Source: Rheinheimera sediminis (GTDB lineage Bacteria > Pseudomonadota > Gammaproteobacteria > Enterobacterales > Alteromonadaceae). From it: a DNA stretch of 64,000 nucleotides. Below, one piece after another: positions 27,181 through 36,186 of the stretch. The notes below the pieces were generated by a model. The model saw only the letters and a program-made list of their open reading frames with translations. It had not been told where the DNA came from and did not search any database. Both the position numbers and the translations under genes were made by a program. The stretch is taken from assembly GCF_004005375.1 (NCBI RefSeq), contig NZ_RZUF01000013.1:62001-126000 (forward strand). Direction: 5' to 3'. The first letter of the stretch is position 1, and every line of letters begins with the position of its first letter.

Positions 27181-29501
27181 TTCAGTAAACGCACCTGATA
27201 CAGTCCACCTGCGATGCTGCCGGGCTTGGCGACAAATTTGACGCGGAAGTGCCCGGCATTTTTCGGCAGCAGCTCATTAGGGATTGGGTAATCGACGCTG
27301 TACCAGTCCGGTCCCAGGCCGCTTTTCAGCTCAACGTCGGTCAGCTTTTTATCATCCAGCCAGACCTCAAATTGCCTCCCGCCATCCAGACCAAAATACT
27401 CCAGCCGCAAGGTCAGATTTTGCTGGCCCTTGTGGCTTAACTGATAACTAAACCAGCTTTTACTGTGCCGCCAATGTCGGCCTAAATTGATACCTGCTTC
27501 GCTTTGTTCACCCTGATAAAAATGATCCGACTCAGGTTGTTGTTCACCCGGATAGACTTTATCCAAGGTCTGCTGTTCAAGCAAAGCTTCGGCTTTATCT
27601 TGCTGTTCTTGCTGCTGTTTCTGTTGTTGCCAGCCATCAAGGCTAGTGTGCTGAAAGTAGATTTGGTATCTGCTGTCGTGCAGCCGGAAAAAGGGGATCA
27701 GCTCAGGCTTACCCTGTAAAAAGCCTTGGCCAGTGCTGAAGCTTAAAGGTTGATTGGGTAGACGCTTTAAGTTGGCGAGGAAGTTGTTGGTATCACCAAT
27801 ATAAAGTGGTGCGGCAGAAACTGGACAGGTTGGGCCCGACGCTATATGGCCCATTCTGCTGTCGTCAGCAACAAATCTTAAGCTTTCGTTTTTAAAAGGT
27901 GCACTGCGACTAGCCAGCACCAGAGGACCGAACAATACCGCATGATAGTCAGGCTTGGCTGGCATAGGGCTCAAACTGAGCTGCATCGGCAGCTCAAGTT
28001 TCACTTTATCGCCTTGTTGCCAGGGGCCAGCCAGCAGAATATGTTTACCGGTTTTGGTTGTTACTTCAACTGCTTTGCCATTACGCCAGACTTTCACTGC
28101 TCCGGCCCAGGATGGATACCGCAGCTCTAGGTTCAATGTACTTGCTGCATCAAAGACCAATTCAGTGCTGTTTTCATCCGGGAATAGGGTCTGCTGGTGC
28201 AGTTTTATCTCCGGAGTGCTCATGCTGGAGGCTATCCACAAATTCACCTGCAAAGCGTTTTTATCCAGGCTGTAAATAAATTCGCCATGTTTGCTATGGC
28301 TTTCTATGCCTGAGCCAACACAACACCACATGCCTTGATCCACTTTGGAATAAACCCGGTAATGTTGAGGTCGCATAGAGGTGAAATAAACAAAACCGCC
28401 ATGCTCCGGATGTTGGCTGGCCAGAATATGGTTCCACAAGCCTCGCTCATAATAATCAAGGTATTTGCTTTGGCCAGTCTGACGGTACAGCAGCATGGAG
28501 AGTTTCAGCATATTGTAGGTATTGCAGGTTTCAGGCCCCTCTACTTCATTCAGCATGGGGTTGAAGTCGTCTTTTGGATGAAAATGCTCCCGCACGCTGT
28601 TACCACCGATGGCGACAGTGCGCTGCTCTACCACTAAAGACCAGAAATATTCGGCCGCTTTTAACCAGTTTTTATCGCCGGACAATTCGGCAATACGAGC
28701 CATACCCACTACTTTAGGAATTTGGGTATTGGCATGCAGGCCGGTGAGCTTGTCTTCGCCTTTCAGTAACGGCTCCAGAATACGTAATTCGGTAAAATCT
28801 TTAGCCAACTGCATGTAGCTATTGTCATCAAAAATGACAGCCATATCAGCCAGCACTTCGTTCATGCCACCATGTTCGGTCAGCAGCATTTGCTGGATTT
28901 GCTGCGGTGATAAATGTTTGACCAGATTTTTCAGCCAGTTGCCATAATTCAGCAGCAGGGTTTTGGCTCGCTTATCGCCGGTTTGCAGGTAGATATCCCG
29001 CAGGCCAGCGAAGGTTTTATGAATATTGTAAAAAGGCACCCAGTGTTTATTCAGGCTAAATAAATCGGCTTCAATCTGGCCTTGCTGAATTTGCTGCCAT
29101 AAGGCTTTACTGCCAGGCACGCCGCCTAAATAACCATGCTGAACCTGCTGGATTTTCTGAAGTTCGGTGAGTAAATAATCCAGCCGGGCTTTGATTTGTT
29201 CATTTGAGGTGGCGCTCAACATATAGGCCAGAGCCGTTAAATAATGCCCCAGCATATGACCGTCTAAACCGGTATTTTCCCAGTTGCCATAGGACTCTAC
29301 ATTGCTTTTAATGTCAGCTTCACGGCGCAGTGGTGCTAGTAATTTGTCTGCATCCAGTGCCAGTAAGTACTGCAGATTGGTTTGCTCTGAATGCAAAAAG
29401 GGGCCGTCAGTCAGCTTTACTGCAGACAAAGGTACGAATTCGACCGCAGCTAGCGATAAAGTGGTAAAGCAGAGTAGGGCAGTAAATAACCTAACCATCA
29501 T
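27159..29501 (-). CDS. GH127 family beta-L-arabinofuranosidase-like glycosidase, exported
   Basis: 780 residues from the ATG at 29501 (GAGGGG upstream; a TTG at 29513 is possible). A signal peptide (about 1-19) is followed by an alpha/alpha barrel of PF07944. The catalytic zinc-thiolate set of HypBA1 can be seen: Glu and Cys in GPETCNTYN and the Cys pair in WCCVGSG. The C-terminal beta domains carry a glutamine-rich insert (QQQKQQQEQQ). Such enzymes release L-arabinofuranose from beta-linked arabinosides. The last residues GSGLEY and the stop are encoded by the REP-like hairpin, so the original C-terminus may have been altered. It is the last gene of the leftward arabinan unit. Confidence 0.9.
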   Translation of the reverse strand: MMVRLFTALLCFTTLSLAAVEFVPLSAVKLTDGPFLHSEQTNLQYLLALDADKLLAPLRREADIKSNVESYGNWENTGLDGHMLGHYLTALAYMLSATSNEQIKARLDYLLTELQKIQQVQHGYLGGVPGSKALWQQIQQGQIEADLFSLNKHWVPFYNIHKTFAGLRDIYLQTGDKRAKTLLLNYGNWLKNLVKHLSPQQIQQMLLTEHGGMNEVLADMAVIFDDNSYMQLAKDFTELRILEPLLKGEDKLTGLHANTQIPKVVGMARIAELSGDKNWLKAAEYFWSLVVEQRTVAIGGNSVREHFHPKDDFNPMLNEVEGPETCNTYNMLKLSMLLYRQTGQSKYLDYYERGLWNHILASQHPEHGGFVYFTSMRPQHYRVYSKVDQGMWCCVGSGIESHSKHGEFIYSLDKNALQVNLWIASSMSTPEIKLHQQTLFPDENSTELVFDAASTLNLELRYPSWAGAVKVWRNGKAVEVTTKTGKHILLAGPWQQGDKVKLELPMQLSLSPMPAKPDYHAVLFGPLVLASRSAPFKNESLRFVADDSRMGHIASGPTCPVSAAPLYIGDTNNFLANLKRLPNQPLSFSTGQGFLQGKPELIPFFRLHDSRYQIYFQHTSLDGWQQQKQQQEQQDKAEALLEQQTLDKVYPGEQQPESDHFYQGEQSEAGINLGRHWRHSKSWFSYQLSHKGQQNLTLRLEYFGLDGGRQFEVWLDDKKLTDVELKSGLGPDWYSVDYPIPNELLPKNAGHFRVKFVAKPGSIAGGLYQVRLLKGSGLEY

Positions 29502-29515
29502 CAATCCCCTCAAAT

Positions 29516-29567
29516 TGGGGGCAGATCACAGTGTTAACCGTTAACAAAGTGATCTGACTCCTTTTTT
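29516..29567. repeat. Second REP-like hairpin (GGGGxCAGATCAC...GTGATCTGACTCC)
   Basis: CAGATCAC (29522-29529) pairs with GTGATCTG (29549-29556), with an inner TGTTAAC/GTTAACA stem around one base. The outer GGGG and CTCC ends resemble the GGGGTCAG ends of the element at 27129. It lies between the GH43 and GH127 genes; a T-run follows on the plus strand. Confidence 0.75.
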
Positions 29568-30513
29568 ATTCTTGTACTGAAGGGCGGCCAAAAACAGGCA
29601 TGCCGTTGTCGTCCCAGCGCAGCGCTTTGACGTAGGTATGGCGGTTTGGATCCCAGAGTGGATCGCCAACTATTTCGGTGTAAGTGCGGGCGTGATACAC
29701 CAGTAAGTCAGTTTTTCCGTCGGCGGATACTGTGAAGCTGTTATGGCCCGGGCCGTACACCTTATGTTCAAAGCAGCTTTGCAGCACAGGCTCTTTCAGC
29801 TTATGCCAGCTTTGTGGGTTCATCAGGTTGGCATTTTCATCGGCCCACAATAGCCCCATGGCATAGTTTTCATCTGTGGCACTGGCTGAGTAGCTGATAA
29901 AAACTTTGCCGTGACGAATAAGTACGCTTGGGCCTTCGTTCACCCAAAAACCACGGATTTCCCAGTCGAATTCAGGTTTGCTCAGAAGTACAGGCGCGCT
30001 GCTGATTTTGTCCGGTGTATCCATAGTGGCGATGTATAAATTGCTGTTGCCTTCAATCTGATTGTCTTTTTGCGCCCATAAATAATACAACTGGCCTTGG
30101 TGCTCAAAGGTGGTGGCGTCCAGACAAAAAGTATCGATGCCGGTATCAACCTGGCCTAAGAACTGCCACAGCCCTTCAATAGGGTTAGCGTCTTTGCAGC
30201 AAATCACATACATGCGGTGCTGGAACAGTTTGTCTTTAATCTCGCGACTAGGAGCTGCAGCAAAGTAGATATACCAGGCACCTTGGCGAAAATGAATTTC
30301 CGGTGCCCAAATAAGCTCAGAATAAGGCCCTGACTCGGGTTTTAACCAAGCGGCGATCGGTGTTGCCTGCGGCAGTTCTTCGATAGTGCGGGCACGGCGC
30401 AACTCGATTCTGTCGTAGGCCGGCACCGAGGCGGTAAAATAATAATAGCCATCGCTATGACGATAAATGCAGGGGTCGGCCCGCTGTTCAATTAAAGGCG
30501 TTAACAATCGCAT
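29566..30513 (-). CDS. GH43 family glycosidase (alpha-L-arabinofuranosidase-like), cytoplasmic
   Basis: 315 residues, no signal peptide. The five-bladed propeller signature is present: base Asp in ADPCIYRHSDGYYYFTAS, the pKa-modulating Asp in the LDATTFEH region and the acid Glu in VNEGPSVL, with the VYGPGHNSF segment. GH43 enzymes of this form are described as alpha-N-arabinofuranosidases. Being cytoplasmic and next to a GPH symporter, it probably cleaves imported arabino-oligosaccharides. Substrate is inferred from neighbours. Confidence 0.88.
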   Translation of the reverse strand: MRLLTPLIEQRADPCIYRHSDGYYYFTASVPAYDRIELRRARTIEELPQATPIAAWLKPESGPYSELIWAPEIHFRQGAWYIYFAAAPSREIKDKLFQHRMYVICCKDANPIEGLWQFLGQVDTGIDTFCLDATTFEHQGQLYYLWAQKDNQIEGNSNLYIATMDTPDKISSAPVLLSKPEFDWEIRGFWVNEGPSVLIRHGKVFISYSASATDENYAMGLLWADENANLMNPQSWHKLKEPVLQSCFEHKVYGPGHNSFTVSADGKTDLLVYHARTYTEIVGDPLWDPNRHTYVKALRWDDNGMPVFGRPSVQE

Positions 30514-30560
30514 AAAAACTCCACTGCGTTATTAATAAAAATCTCTAACTTAAAAAAACG

Positions 30561-31946
30561 TTATTTAGCATTCAGCAGCTGGACTGCTGGTGCTGCCTGT
30601 TCAGGCTTTGGGGGCTGAATTTGGCCTGCCACCATGTCCTGATAAAAGTTGTCGGTAATTTTGTATTTGTACATCAGAAGGCCCATCAGCAAATGGAAAA
30701 AGCCAGGGATCACCGACAGCATCAGCGCTATACCCACTAAGCTGGTTTCGCTTTGCATTTGATCCGGTTGATAATCAAAGAAGGTTAATAAGCTACCCAC
30801 CACAAAACCCGCTATGCCCATGCCTGCTTTCTGGCAAAACGAAATACCACCAAAAGCTAAACCTGAAACGCGCTGGCCGGTTTTGTGTTCACCATAGTCC
30901 ACGGCCTCAGCAATGGCCGACCAGAACACTGGGGCATGCAAATCCACCACAAAAGAGAGTAAAAAATACAATACAAAAGCCAGCCACAAATCACCGGGTT
31001 TCACCAGTACAAACAGCAGCACACTTAACACAGCTACCACAATCTGGCTTGTACGGAACAGTTTTACTTTGCAGTAATGTTTAGTGATCCAGGTCGATGC
31101 CACCATAGCCAGAATGGCGGCCACCACACCGGTAGATAAAAAGGCCGACAGCATAGTGGCATCACCACCCAGATAATATTTGGCGTAATAAGCTGCCACT
31201 GAGCCACGAATGACATAACCAATAGTGCCAGTGACACATACAGCGCATAAAATTAGCCACTGATCATTTTTGAGTAAAAGTTTTAACTGACTGAAAAAGG
31301 GTTTGGTTTCCACCTGATGCTGCAAACGTTCCGTAGTATTAAAAAAGCAGAATAAAAACAATAAACTTGCCATAGCCGCCATCAACCCCATAGCGGCCTG
31401 ATAACCGGCAGCCAGTTGGCCTTCGCCCCACTGCGCAGCTAAAACTGGCACTATAATAGTCACTAAAAAGGCGGCAATTTTGGCGAAGAATAAACGGTAG
31501 CCGTTGGCAGATAATCGCTCTTTCGGGCAGTCGGTTAAAACGCCAATGATGGAAATATAGGGGATAGTGACGGCCGTGAACATCAGGGTGACAAAAATGT
31601 ACGTGGCGTAAGCCCACACCAGTTTGCCGTTGTAATCCAGATCTGGTGTCGAGAAGGTTAAAAACACCGAGATACCAAAAGGGATAGCCATAAACAGGAA
31701 ATAATGTCGGTAGCGGCCCCAGCGGGTGGTGAATTTATCGGTCAGCATACCCATTAATGGATCTGTAACTGCATCAATCAGTCGCACCACCAGAAATAAA
31801 ATCGCAACGTCTGAGGCTTTTAAACCAAAGATATCAGTGTAAAAAAAAGTGATGATCAGCATCATGGATGAAATCACGACATTGACGGCCATATCTCCGG
31901 CGCCAAAGCCAATTTTCTCCATGACAGAAAGTTTATAACCTGCCAT
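30561..31946 (-). CDS. GPH-family (glycoside-pentoside-hexuronide) cation symporter
   Basis: 461 residues with twelve predicted membrane helices and the GPH marks KIGFGAGDMAVN at the start and DPLMGMLTDKFTTRWGRYRHYF between helices 2 and 3. It should import arabinosides or arabinose with Na+ or H+. GGGGAG precedes the ATG. It is the first gene of the left-going operon (transporter, GH43, GH127). Confidence 0.93.
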   Translation of the reverse strand: MAGYKLSVMEKIGFGAGDMAVNVVISSMMLIITFFYTDIFGLKASDVAILFLVVRLIDAVTDPLMGMLTDKFTTRWGRYRHYFLFMAIPFGISVFLTFSTPDLDYNGKLVWAYATYIFVTLMFTAVTIPYISIIGVLTDCPKERLSANGYRLFFAKIAAFLVTIIVPVLAAQWGEGQLAAGYQAAMGLMAAMASLLFLFCFFNTTERLQHQVETKPFFSQLKLLLKNDQWLILCAVCVTGTIGYVIRGSVAAYYAKYYLGGDATMLSAFLSTGVVAAILAMVASTWITKHYCKVKLFRTSQIVVAVLSVLLFVLVKPGDLWLAFVLYFLLSFVVDLHAPVFWSAIAEAVDYGEHKTGQRVSGLAFGGISFCQKAGMGIAGFVVGSLLTFFDYQPDQMQSETSLVGIALMLSVIPGFFHLLMGLLMYKYKITDNFYQDMVAGQIQPPKPEQAAPAVQLLNAK

Positions 31947-32054
31947 TCGACTCCCCTGTGGTTTATATCAGTTTTATGCTCAGTTTTTCTCACTCGTCGT
32001 TAAAACCTGGTTAGAATCTGATGCTAAAACCTGTTTTATTCGATTAATAATCTT

Positions 32055-32067
32055 ATAGTATTACTAT
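32055..32067. promoter_or_regulatory. Operator candidate 1 (ATAGTA-T-TACTAT)
   Basis: A 13-base perfect odd palindrome about 110 bases upstream of the GPH symporter start. Read on the other strand it contains GTAATAC, the core shared with operators 2 and 3. Confidence 0.5.
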
Positions 32068-32231
32068 TGAGTTCAGCTGACAAGCCAGAAAAAAGGTTTG
32101 AACTTTTTCTGATATTTAATACTTATCTATTTGTTTTATATGGCTATTGTTTGAGTTTGGTTATTGTCTTCAGCGCAATTTATGGCAGAGGTGTTTCTGC
32201 ATTTTATTGCTTGCTGCGTTGAACTTATGCT

Positions 32232-32246
32232 ATTTGTAATACAAAT
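32232..32246. promoter_or_regulatory. Operator candidate 2 (ATTTGTA-A-TACAAAT)
   Basis: A 15-base perfect odd palindrome 23 bases before the start of the endo-arabinanase-like GH43. Its ATTTGT/ACAAAT halves resemble the Bacillus AraR box, although the regulator here is unknown. Confidence 0.6.
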
Positions 32247-32269
32247 TCAACTAAAACAGGATGAACTCT

Positions 32270-33319
32270 ATGAGTAAGCCTAATTCTTTGATCACTGTAG
32301 CTGGAAAGTCACTTTTGGGCGGCGCTCTGTTGTTGAGCGCTGCTCTTTTTTCTGGTCTGGCTCAGTCTGAACAAGTCAGTATTCATGACCCGGTGATGGC
32401 AAAAGACAAAGGTCAGTATTTTTTATACAGTACTGGCCCGGGCATTACCTTTTACCAATCCAGCGATTTAACAAACTGGCGCTTAGGCGGCCGTGTTTTT
32501 GCGACTGAGCCTGACTGGGCAAAAACAGTATCCCCAAGCTTTGATGGCCATATCTGGGCACCGGATATTTTTCAGCATCAAGGCAAGTTTTATCTGTATT
32601 ACTCCATCTCTGCTTTTGGCAAAAATACCTCGGCTATTGGTGTCACAGTGAATACGACTTTGGATCCTAAAGATCCAAATTATCAATGGGTGGATCAGGG
32701 CATAGTACTGCAATCTGTGCCACAACGTGACTTATGGAATGCGATAGACCCTGCCATCATTCTGGATGAACAAGGTGAAGCCTGGATGAGCTTCGGCTCT
32801 TTTTGGAGTGGGTTGAAACTGGTGAAACTGGATCAAAATCTGACCCGTATAGCGCAGCCTGAACAGTGGCACACGCTTGCCAAAGCAGAGCGACCTGCAT
32901 TTTTAGATGACGCAGAACCTGGTCCTGCAGAGCTGGAGGCGCCTTTTATCTACAAAAAAGGCGATTACTATTATCTATTTGTTTCTTATGGCAAATGTTG
33001 CCGTGGTAAAGACAGTACTTATCATATGGTGGTAGGTCGTTCTAAAACCTTAGCCGGGCCTTATCTGGATAAAAACGGCAAGGATTTAGCTATGGGCGGC
33101 GGTTCTCTACTGCTCAAAGGCAACAGCGATTGGCCTGGTTTAGGCCACAACTCAGTGTACGACTTCAACGGCAAAGACTATCTGGTGTTTCATGCCTACG
33201 AGATGGCTGACAACGGTCTGCAAAAGTTAAAAATTACCGCCTTAAACTGGGATAAAAACGGCTGGCCACAAGTTGATGATAAAGACTGGTTGGGTTATCA
33301 GAGTTCCCTTATTCGCTGA
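32270..33319 (+). CDS. Secreted GH43 endo-1,5-alpha-L-arabinanase-like enzyme
   Basis: 349 residues from the ATG at 32270 (AGGA eight bases upstream; an ATG at 32261 is possible). The signal peptide ends near AQS. The GH43 base Asp lies in IHDPVMAKDKGQYFLYST, the second Asp in AIDPAIILDE and the acid Glu in ELEAPFIYKKGDYYYLF, followed by GLGHNSVYDF. This is the GH43 subfamily 5-type pattern. It should cut the alpha-1,5 arabinan backbone outside the cytoplasm. Confidence 0.92.
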   Translation: MSKPNSLITVAGKSLLGGALLLSAALFSGLAQSEQVSIHDPVMAKDKGQYFLYSTGPGITFYQSSDLTNWRLGGRVFATEPDWAKTVSPSFDGHIWAPDIFQHQGKFYLYYSISAFGKNTSAIGVTVNTTLDPKDPNYQWVDQGIVLQSVPQRDLWNAIDPAIILDEQGEAWMSFGSFWSGLKLVKLDQNLTRIAQPEQWHTLAKAERPAFLDDAEPGPAELEAPFIYKKGDYYYLFVSYGKCCRGKDSTYHMVVGRSKTLAGPYLDKNGKDLAMGGGSLLLKGNSDWPGLGHNSVYDFNGKDYLVFHAYEMADNGLQKLKITALNWDKNGWPQVDDKDWLGYQSSLIR

Positions 33320-33392
33320 ATCCTTGTTTTGGCGGCTGTATGCCGCCCCTGTTGTTTTCCGCTGCTTTTCGTTTTAGACTCATAAAGTCTTA

Positions 33393-33403
33393 TTGTAATA
33401 CAA
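33393..33403. promoter_or_regulatory. Operator candidate 3 (TTGTA-A-TACAA)
   Basis: An 11-base perfect palindrome 32 bases before the start of the GH43 lipoprotein gene, with the same TTGTAATACAA core as operator 2. Confidence 0.6.
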
Positions 33404-33435
33404 ATATAAAATCAACAGACCAGACAGGGTTAGCT

Positions 33436-35319
33436 ATGACTTTTAAAACCAAGCCTCTACCCGGCTTAAAAGGGTACGGTTTGCCATTGGCGATCGGCTT
33501 ACTTAGTGTGTTGGCTGCTTGCTCGCCAGAACAAAAAGGCAGCGATCTAGTTTCAGTCGCTGCCGCGCCAGTTGAAGCTGCCACAGCAGTAATTGAAGAC
33601 CAGAGTTTCACTAACCCTTTGTTTGCTAATGGGGCCGACCCATGGCTTGAATACTGGCAGGGCAATTATTACCTGACCACCACCACCTGGACCTCTCAGC
33701 TGGTGATGCGTAAATCGCCAACTCTGGCCGGTTTAGCTGCAGCCACCCCAGTGAATGTCTGGTCTGAAACGAACCCAAAAAGCTGCTGCAATTTCTGGGC
33801 TTTTGAATTTCATCGCTTACAAGGCCCTGATGGTCCACGCTGGTACATGATGTATACCTCGGGTAAGCAGGAAAATTTAGATGGTCAGCATTTGTCTGTG
33901 CTGGAAAGTGCGGGTGACGACCCTATGGGGCCTTATCAATACAAAGGTTCTCCGATGCCGGATAGCTGGAATATTGACGGCAACTATATGGAACACAACG
34001 GAAAGTTGTATCTGCTGTGGTCGGAATGGGTCGGAGATGAGCAGCTGAATTGGATCAGCGAAATGTCCAATCCATGGACTTTAACTGGCGAGCGCATGGT
34101 GTTATCCCGTCCTTCTTTGCCTTGGGAGCAATCGGGCCGTAAAGTGAATGAAGGTGCTGAAGTACTGAAACACGATGGCCGGACTTTTGTGATTTATTCA
34201 GCCAGCTATTGTGACACACCGGATTATAAACTGGGCTTGCTGGAACTGGTGGGTGACAATCCTATGGATGCCAGTTCTTGGGTAAAAGCAGAACAACCTG
34301 TGTTTGAGCGGGGTAATGGCGTTTTTGGTCCTGGCCATAATGGCTTTTTCACCTCACCAGATGGCACAGAAAACTGGCTGGTGTATCACGGCAATAACAA
34401 AGTAACTGATGGTTGTGGCGCGAGCCGTTCAGTAAGAGCTCAGCCCTTCAGGTTCAAAGCGGATGGCACACCGGATTTTGGTACTCCGGTGCCTGAAGGC
34501 CAGACAGTGGCTGCTCCCTCAGGCGAAAATGGTGCTCTGACCCTGGTGCCACAGGGCGTGAAATGGCAGTTAATTAACAGGTCTAGCCAGCTGTGTCTGA
34601 TGCCATCGGAGCAAGGTCTTACAGAGCAAGATTGCACTGAGCAAGGTCAATGGGTTATTGATCCAACCACAAAAGGCCGTTATCGACTAGCCAACGCTGC
34701 TGGTTTATTTATCGGTGCAACGTCTGAATTGTCTGCCTGGATGAATCAGCCAAGTCAGCAATGGCAGCTGAAAGCGGGCACTGATGGCTACTATCAGCTA
34801 TTAAATGCCGCAGATCAAAAGGCATTAAGCTCAACGGCCTGTAAAGCAGGGGATGAAGCAGAGTTATGTAACGACTGGTTCATGCTGCCGACAGGCAACA
34901 CTGTGCTGAGTAGCAGGCAAAGTGGCAAAGTCTGGAGTACCCAAGGTTGCAGTGCAGAGAGCGGTACAGCAGTAACTCAACAAAACTGGGCTAATCAAAG
35001 CTGTCAGCAGTGGAACTGGCAAGTCGGGCAACAAGGTTTTGTTCAGTTACAAAACAGCCAAAACCCGCAACTTTGTGTTCAGGTGAAAGAGGACGCTTTA
35101 GCTTCAGGAGCCGATCTGGTACTGGGGAATTGTGCTGCCAAGTCCAGCCAGTGGGCTTTGCAACTCTTAGCTAATGGTGCTTTGTCTTTATTATCCCAGC
35201 ACACCAAACAAGTGGCTGACTTACCCAGTTGCAGCTTGCAGGATCAGGAAAAGTTAAAACAGGCCCCGGCCTTGTCTGATGTTATCTGTCAGCAATTTCA
35301 GCTGAGGACAGCGAATTAA
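33436..35319 (+). CDS. GH43 lipoprotein (exo-arabinofuranosidase-like) with ricin-type lectin repeats
   Basis: 627 residues from the ATG at 33436. A lipoprotein signal with lipobox LAAC is followed by a GH43 propeller (about 50-340): GADPWLEYWQGNYYLTTTT, the WAFEFHRL segment, NEGAEVLKHDG with the acid Glu, and FGPGHNGFF. From about residue 370 to the end are beta-trefoil repeats with QxW motifs (QWQL, QWVI, QQWNW, SQWAL), typical of carbohydrate-binding ricin B domains. It resembles exo-1,5-alpha-L-arabinofuranosidases of GH43 subfamily 26. Cell-surface location would feed arabinose or short oligomers to the porin and symporter. Confidence 0.87.
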   Translation: MTFKTKPLPGLKGYGLPLAIGLLSVLAACSPEQKGSDLVSVAAAPVEAATAVIEDQSFTNPLFANGADPWLEYWQGNYYLTTTTWTSQLVMRKSPTLAGLAAATPVNVWSETNPKSCCNFWAFEFHRLQGPDGPRWYMMYTSGKQENLDGQHLSVLESAGDDPMGPYQYKGSPMPDSWNIDGNYMEHNGKLYLLWSEWVGDEQLNWISEMSNPWTLTGERMVLSRPSLPWEQSGRKVNEGAEVLKHDGRTFVIYSASYCDTPDYKLGLLELVGDNPMDASSWVKAEQPVFERGNGVFGPGHNGFFTSPDGTENWLVYHGNNKVTDGCGASRSVRAQPFRFKADGTPDFGTPVPEGQTVAAPSGENGALTLVPQGVKWQLINRSSQLCLMPSEQGLTEQDCTEQGQWVIDPTTKGRYRLANAAGLFIGATSELSAWMNQPSQQWQLKAGTDGYYQLLNAADQKALSSTACKAGDEAELCNDWFMLPTGNTVLSSRQSGKVWSTQGCSAESGTAVTQQNWANQSCQQWNWQVGQQGFVQLQNSQNPQLCVQVKEDALASGADLVLGNCAAKSSQWALQLLANGALSLLSQHTKQVADLPSCSLQDQEKLKQAPALSDVICQQFQLRTAN

Positions 35320-35331
35320 AGCAATGTAGTA

Positions 35332-35922
35332 TTAAAATGCCTCCAGATTCACCACGGCTGCAGCTGTTCGCTCAGCCGTGGTTTTTTCGTCTACAAATAC
35401 GATTAAGCTGTATTCACCTGCTGTGGATGAAAAGCTAACTTGTAAATGTAATCTACTGTTAGCTGGTTGAAGTTCAGGTTGAAAATCCAGGGTCAGAGTT
35501 GAGTTTGCCAGATGACTTTGTCGGTATCCTTCTGTTATTTCAGGCGCAGTTTGCATCACTTGATCCAACAAAGCCAATTGTTGTTCTGGGGTCTGGGTGG
35601 CATCAGCCCTTACTTCGGATGAAACCCAAGTCAGACTGCCAAACACAGTGATGAATTGTTGTTGCAGCGCAGAAAACTTTCTTCTGAGTTCAACGTAGTC
35701 TTGGCCTTGGTAATAAGTCAGTAACACAGCTTGTAATCTGTCGCCAGTCCACTGCGTTTCTACAGTGGCTTGTGCTTCAAATAAGGTCAGGCTGGTTTTG
35801 CTCAGCACCTCTGCATTCAGGTCGGCTTTTTTACTCCCCAACACAAAATCAGTGATCTGAAAATCTGTGGCCAGCACTGAGGCACTGAATAGAGTGACGG
35901 CAAAAAAACACAAAATACGCAT
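35332..35922 (-). CDS. Exported protein of unknown function
   Basis: 196 residues from the ATG at 35922 (an ATG at 35931 adds three). A signal peptide (about 1-18, MRILCFFAVTLFSASVLA) is followed by a soluble mixed alpha/beta chain with no motif I recognise. It begins DFQITDFVLGSKKADLN and contains a likely helix (EQQLALLDQVMQ). It converges with the GH43 lipoprotein gene, 12 bases apart, and is not evidently part of the arabinan unit. Confidence 0.7.
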   Translation of the reverse strand: MRILCFFAVTLFSASVLATDFQITDFVLGSKKADLNAEVLSKTSLTLFEAQATVETQWTGDRLQAVLLTYYQGQDYVELRRKFSALQQQFITVFGSLTWVSSEVRADATQTPEQQLALLDQVMQTAPEITEGYRQSHLANSTLTLDFQPELQPANSRLHLQVSFSSTAGEYSLIVFVDEKTTAERTAAAVVNLEAF

Positions 35923-36186
35923 GAGGACCATCCAAGCTTAAAGCCGAATTACTTATAAGATAGCAGGTATCAGCTTGTTACTAAACGTATTTGATTCAGA
36001 GGCTTGTCTTATACCAAGCTGGTTCAGGCTAAACTCCGGATCTGCACAGTGGGGTGATTTATATAAAATGGGTCAAGTCAACAGCATAAAACAACTGAAA
36101 TACTTAGATTCCAACACCCGTCCCTGGGTGATGTGATGAAGCCACAACTTTGGCACAACTATAGGGTGTTGTGATTCAAATTGTCT

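Larger units (their letters stand above)
31947..32269. promoter_or_regulatory. Divergent promoter region of the arabinan locus
   Basis: No gene is seen here. The 323 bases are AT-rich and hold the two palindromes at 32055-32067 and 32232-32246, described separately. They separate the GPH symporter operon from the secreted endo-arabinanase-like gene. Confidence 0.6.

Noticed and set aside
27955-28637. Plus-strand open frames inside the GH127 gene
   Set aside because: Composition follows the reverse of the GH127 codons and no domain is recognisable.
36111-36173. CAACACCC/GGGTGTTG as terminator of the chemoreceptor gene
   Set aside because: The loop is about 47 bases and no T-run follows.
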